Source of the DNA: an uncultured Pseudomonadota bacterium
GTDB lineage: Bacteria > Pseudomonadota > Gammaproteobacteria > CAJXQU01
DNA length: 64,000 nt
Assembly (NCBI GenBank): GCA_913058255.1
Contig: CAJXQU010000009.1
Coordinates: 1 to 64,000, forward strand
Direction: 5' to 3'
Below the pieces are notes generated by a model. That model was given only the letters and a program-made list of their open reading frames with translations. It was not told the origin of the DNA and did not search any database. The position numbers and the translations under genes are program-made. Positions 61,961 to 64,000 of the stretch are shown one piece after another (position 1 is the first letter of the stretch; each line of letters starts with the position of its first letter).

Positions 61961-62735
61961 CTGCTCCTAGATAAGCTTCAATTACCTTATCGTTATTAAT
62001 GATTTCTTCGGGTAAACCTTCGGCCAACTTTTCACCAAAATCAAGCACGGTTATTTTGTCGCAAAGGCTCATTACAGTTTTCATGTCATGCTCCACTAAT
62101 AAAACCGTAATACCCCAGGTATCTCGAATTTTCTTTATCAGACCGACCATAACCGCTTTCTCACTCGAGTTCATTCCAGCAACTGGTTCGTCAAGCATCA
62201 ATAGTTCAGGCTCAGTAGCAAGTGCCATTGCAACGCCTAACACACGCTGATGTCCATGCGATAAATTTAAGGCTAAATTATCTTGCTCATCTTTTAAGCC
62301 CAAAAATTCTATAATCTCTTTTGAGCGTGCAAGATTACCTGCTTCAGCTTTAGTATTATGTCTAAAGATCGCATTCAGTAATGATGTGTCAGCGTTAAGA
62401 TGTCGTGCAATGATGACATTTTCGAGTACCGTAAATTCAGGGAAAAGTGCCGCCCTTTGAAAGGTACGCACCGCACCTAACTTAGCAATCTTACTTGAAT
62501 GTAATCCTGAAATTACCTTGCCCTTAAATTCAACCGTGCCAGAAGTGGGTGTATAAAAACCGCTCACCACATTAAAGAAGGTTGTTTTACCAGCTCCGTT
62601 AGGGCCAATTACTCCACGAATCTCACCTTTCTCCACATCCAGATCGATTGAGTTATTCGCAACTAAACCACCAAAGTGTTTTGATAAACCTTTTACAGAA
62701 AAAAATGACACTTTAACGCACCTCCTTTTTGCCAA
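61944..62735 (-). CDS. livG: Branched-chain amino acid ABC transporter ATP-binding protein LivG
   Basis: VIGPNGAGKTTFFNVVSGFY; NLSHGHQRVLGVAMALATEPELLMLDEPVAGMN. Confidence 0.95.
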   Translation of the reverse strand: MAKRRCVKVSFFSVKGLSKHFGGLVANNSIDLDVEKGEIRGVIGPNGAGKTTFFNVVSGFYTPTSGTVEFKGKVISGLHSSKIAKLGAVRTFQRAALFPEFTVLENVIIARHLNADTSLLNAIFRHNTKAEAGNLARSKEIIEFLGLKDEQDNLALNLSHGHQRVLGVAMALATEPELLMLDEPVAGMNSSEKAVMVGLIKKIRDTWGITVLLVEHDMKTVMSLCDKITVLDFGEKLAEGLPEEIINNDKVIEAYLGADDIVA

Positions 62736-63702
62736 CCAAGCCTAGGAAAAATGATTTGATCCGCGGTAATAATGTTTCTAATCCACCCGGCATAAAGACC
62801 AGAAATAAAATCAATATTAAGCCAAATAAAAGTGGTCGCCATTCCTGAAGAGGTCGTGCTAGCTCAAACACTAAAGACATAGAGAAAACACCGATCAATG
62901 GCCCCCAATAGGTTTTCACTCCACCAACGACAACCCAGATGATCAAGTAAACCATTTCAACCATCTCAAAATTATGTGGATCAATCGAGCCTACTTGGTA
63001 AGCTAATAGCGACCCCGCAATGCCAGCAAAAAAACCGGCAACACAAAAAATCAAAACACGATAGCGAGTGACGTTTATACCGATACTTTCACATAGTTCG
63101 CTATCTGCATAAATTGATTTCCAGGCATTTCCCACCCGTGAACGGTCGATGCGATAGAGAACTAAAAGAGCTAAGACAGTAAAGATCAAAGTGAAAAAAT
63201 AAAAGTTAGTAGAATCCCAAAAATCGATAAAATACCAATCTCCCTGTTGGCCAATTTCCAGCTTTGGTATGCCATTCACACCACGCGCACCACCAAAAGG
63301 AGTATGAAACTTTAACCACACATGGCGAATAAACTCACCCAGTGCGAAAGAAGCTATAAAAAATGCAAAACCAATAGTTCTTGAAAGTGGCAATGCAAGT
63401 ATAAGACTTACTCCAACAGTAATAACTGCCGCCAAAGGCATTGCTGCATAGAATGGCACGCCAAACTTTTTCGCAAGAATACCAGTGGCATAGGCTCCAA
63501 CACCCATAAGTATGTAGTGACAAAGCGTCCAATCTCCTGTGGTTGTCATCAAGCGATAACTCTGTGCCAGGATCACATTGATCAGAAAGATAGTTAATAA
63601 CTCAAGTCTATACGCGGATACAACTTGAGGAGCAAAACAAAACAAGCCAATGACTATAACGACTGGCAACCAAATAAATGATGATGAGTTAGACTTTGAC
63701 AT
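62713..63702 (-). CDS. livM: Branched-chain amino acid ABC transporter permease LivM
   Basis: Multi-TM; GDWTLCHYILMGVGAYATGIL; WKSIYADSELCESIGINVTRYRVLIFCVAGFFAGIAGSLLAY. Confidence 0.93.
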   Translation of the reverse strand: MSKSNSSSFIWLPVVIVIGLFCFAPQVVSAYRLELLTIFLINVILAQSYRLMTTTGDWTLCHYILMGVGAYATGILAKKFGVPFYAAMPLAAVITVGVSLILALPLSRTIGFAFFIASFALGEFIRHVWLKFHTPFGGARGVNGIPKLEIGQQGDWYFIDFWDSTNFYFFTLIFTVLALLVLYRIDRSRVGNAWKSIYADSELCESIGINVTRYRVLIFCVAGFFAGIAGSLLAYQVGSIDPHNFEMVEMVYLIIWVVVGGVKTYWGPLIGVFSMSLVFELARPLQEWRPLLFGLILILFLVFMPGGLETLLPRIKSFFLGLVGKKEVR

Positions 63703-64000
63703 TACCTAATAATCCTGTTGGTTTAACCACTAAAACAATGGCCATAAAGAGAACACCTACCATAGTGGCGGTCACTGAATCGTAAACGGTTGAAATAAAA
63801 GTATGGATAAAACCTAGAATAAAGGCTGCGAGAACCGCACCTTCAATACTCGCCATACCACCAACGATAACTACAATAAATGCCGTAACTCCATAAACAT
63901 GCCCCATATAAGGTGTGACAGGTATAATGGGAGCCATTAATGCTCCACTCACTCCTGCAAAACCTCCAGACAGAAGCATCGCAAGTGATGTCATCTTATT
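63689..64000 (-). CDS. livH: Branched-chain amino acid ABC transporter permease LivH, C-terminal part, cut by window end
   Basis: MTSLAMLLSGGFAGVSGALMAPI...GGMASIEGAVLAAFILGF. Confidence 0.88.
   Translation of the reverse strand, partial: NKMTSLAMLLSGGFAGVSGALMAPIIPVTPYMGHVYGVTAFIVVIVGGMASIEGAVLAAFILGFIHTFISTVYDSVTATMVGVLFMAIVLVVKPTGLLGNVKV

Noticed and set aside
1-64000. tRNA, rRNA and CRISPR arrays
   Set aside because: None recognised by eye; a tRNAscan/Infernal and CRISPR finder run would be needed to exclude them formally

Overview
This 64 kb window looks like a gammaproteobacterial chromosome contig, AT-rich with mostly low-repeat DNA. The first 47 nt are not genomic. They read as the end of Illumina P7, an i7 index and the Nextera Read-2 transposase adapter, so the window starts at a contaminated contig edge and ORF 33..503 has an artefactual 'MYKRQ' N-terminus. 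The left 39 kb is accessory-rich. It holds a degenerate GGDEF/EAL protein beside a NarX/NarL-like two-component pair, a TorF-family porin, a HAD phosphatase, a PAS gene truncated by a broken IS3 element, and a GMC oxidoreductase cassette. It also holds IS30 debris, tandem small secreted paralogs, an envelope-targeted sulfatase / formylglycine-generating enzyme cassette, cydABX-cydDC, and a modular repeat protein with a peptidoglycan-binding domain. An IS3 / truncated ardA / AbiE-type toxin-antitoxin patch sits directly 5' of prfC. The right 25 kb is mostly conserved housekeeping: prfC, rne, rluC, sppA-like, maf, yceD, rpmF, plsX-fabHDG-acpP-fabF-pabC-mltG-tmk-holB-pilZ-tatD, then an IS3 remnant and a liv-type branched-chain amino acid ABC transporter cut by the window end. 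No tRNA, rRNA or CRISPR array was recognised. The best candidates for something under-described are the apparently periplasmic lipoprotein FGE with its sulfatase, the four-module repeat protein, and a possible orphan small transcript near 4854-5067.
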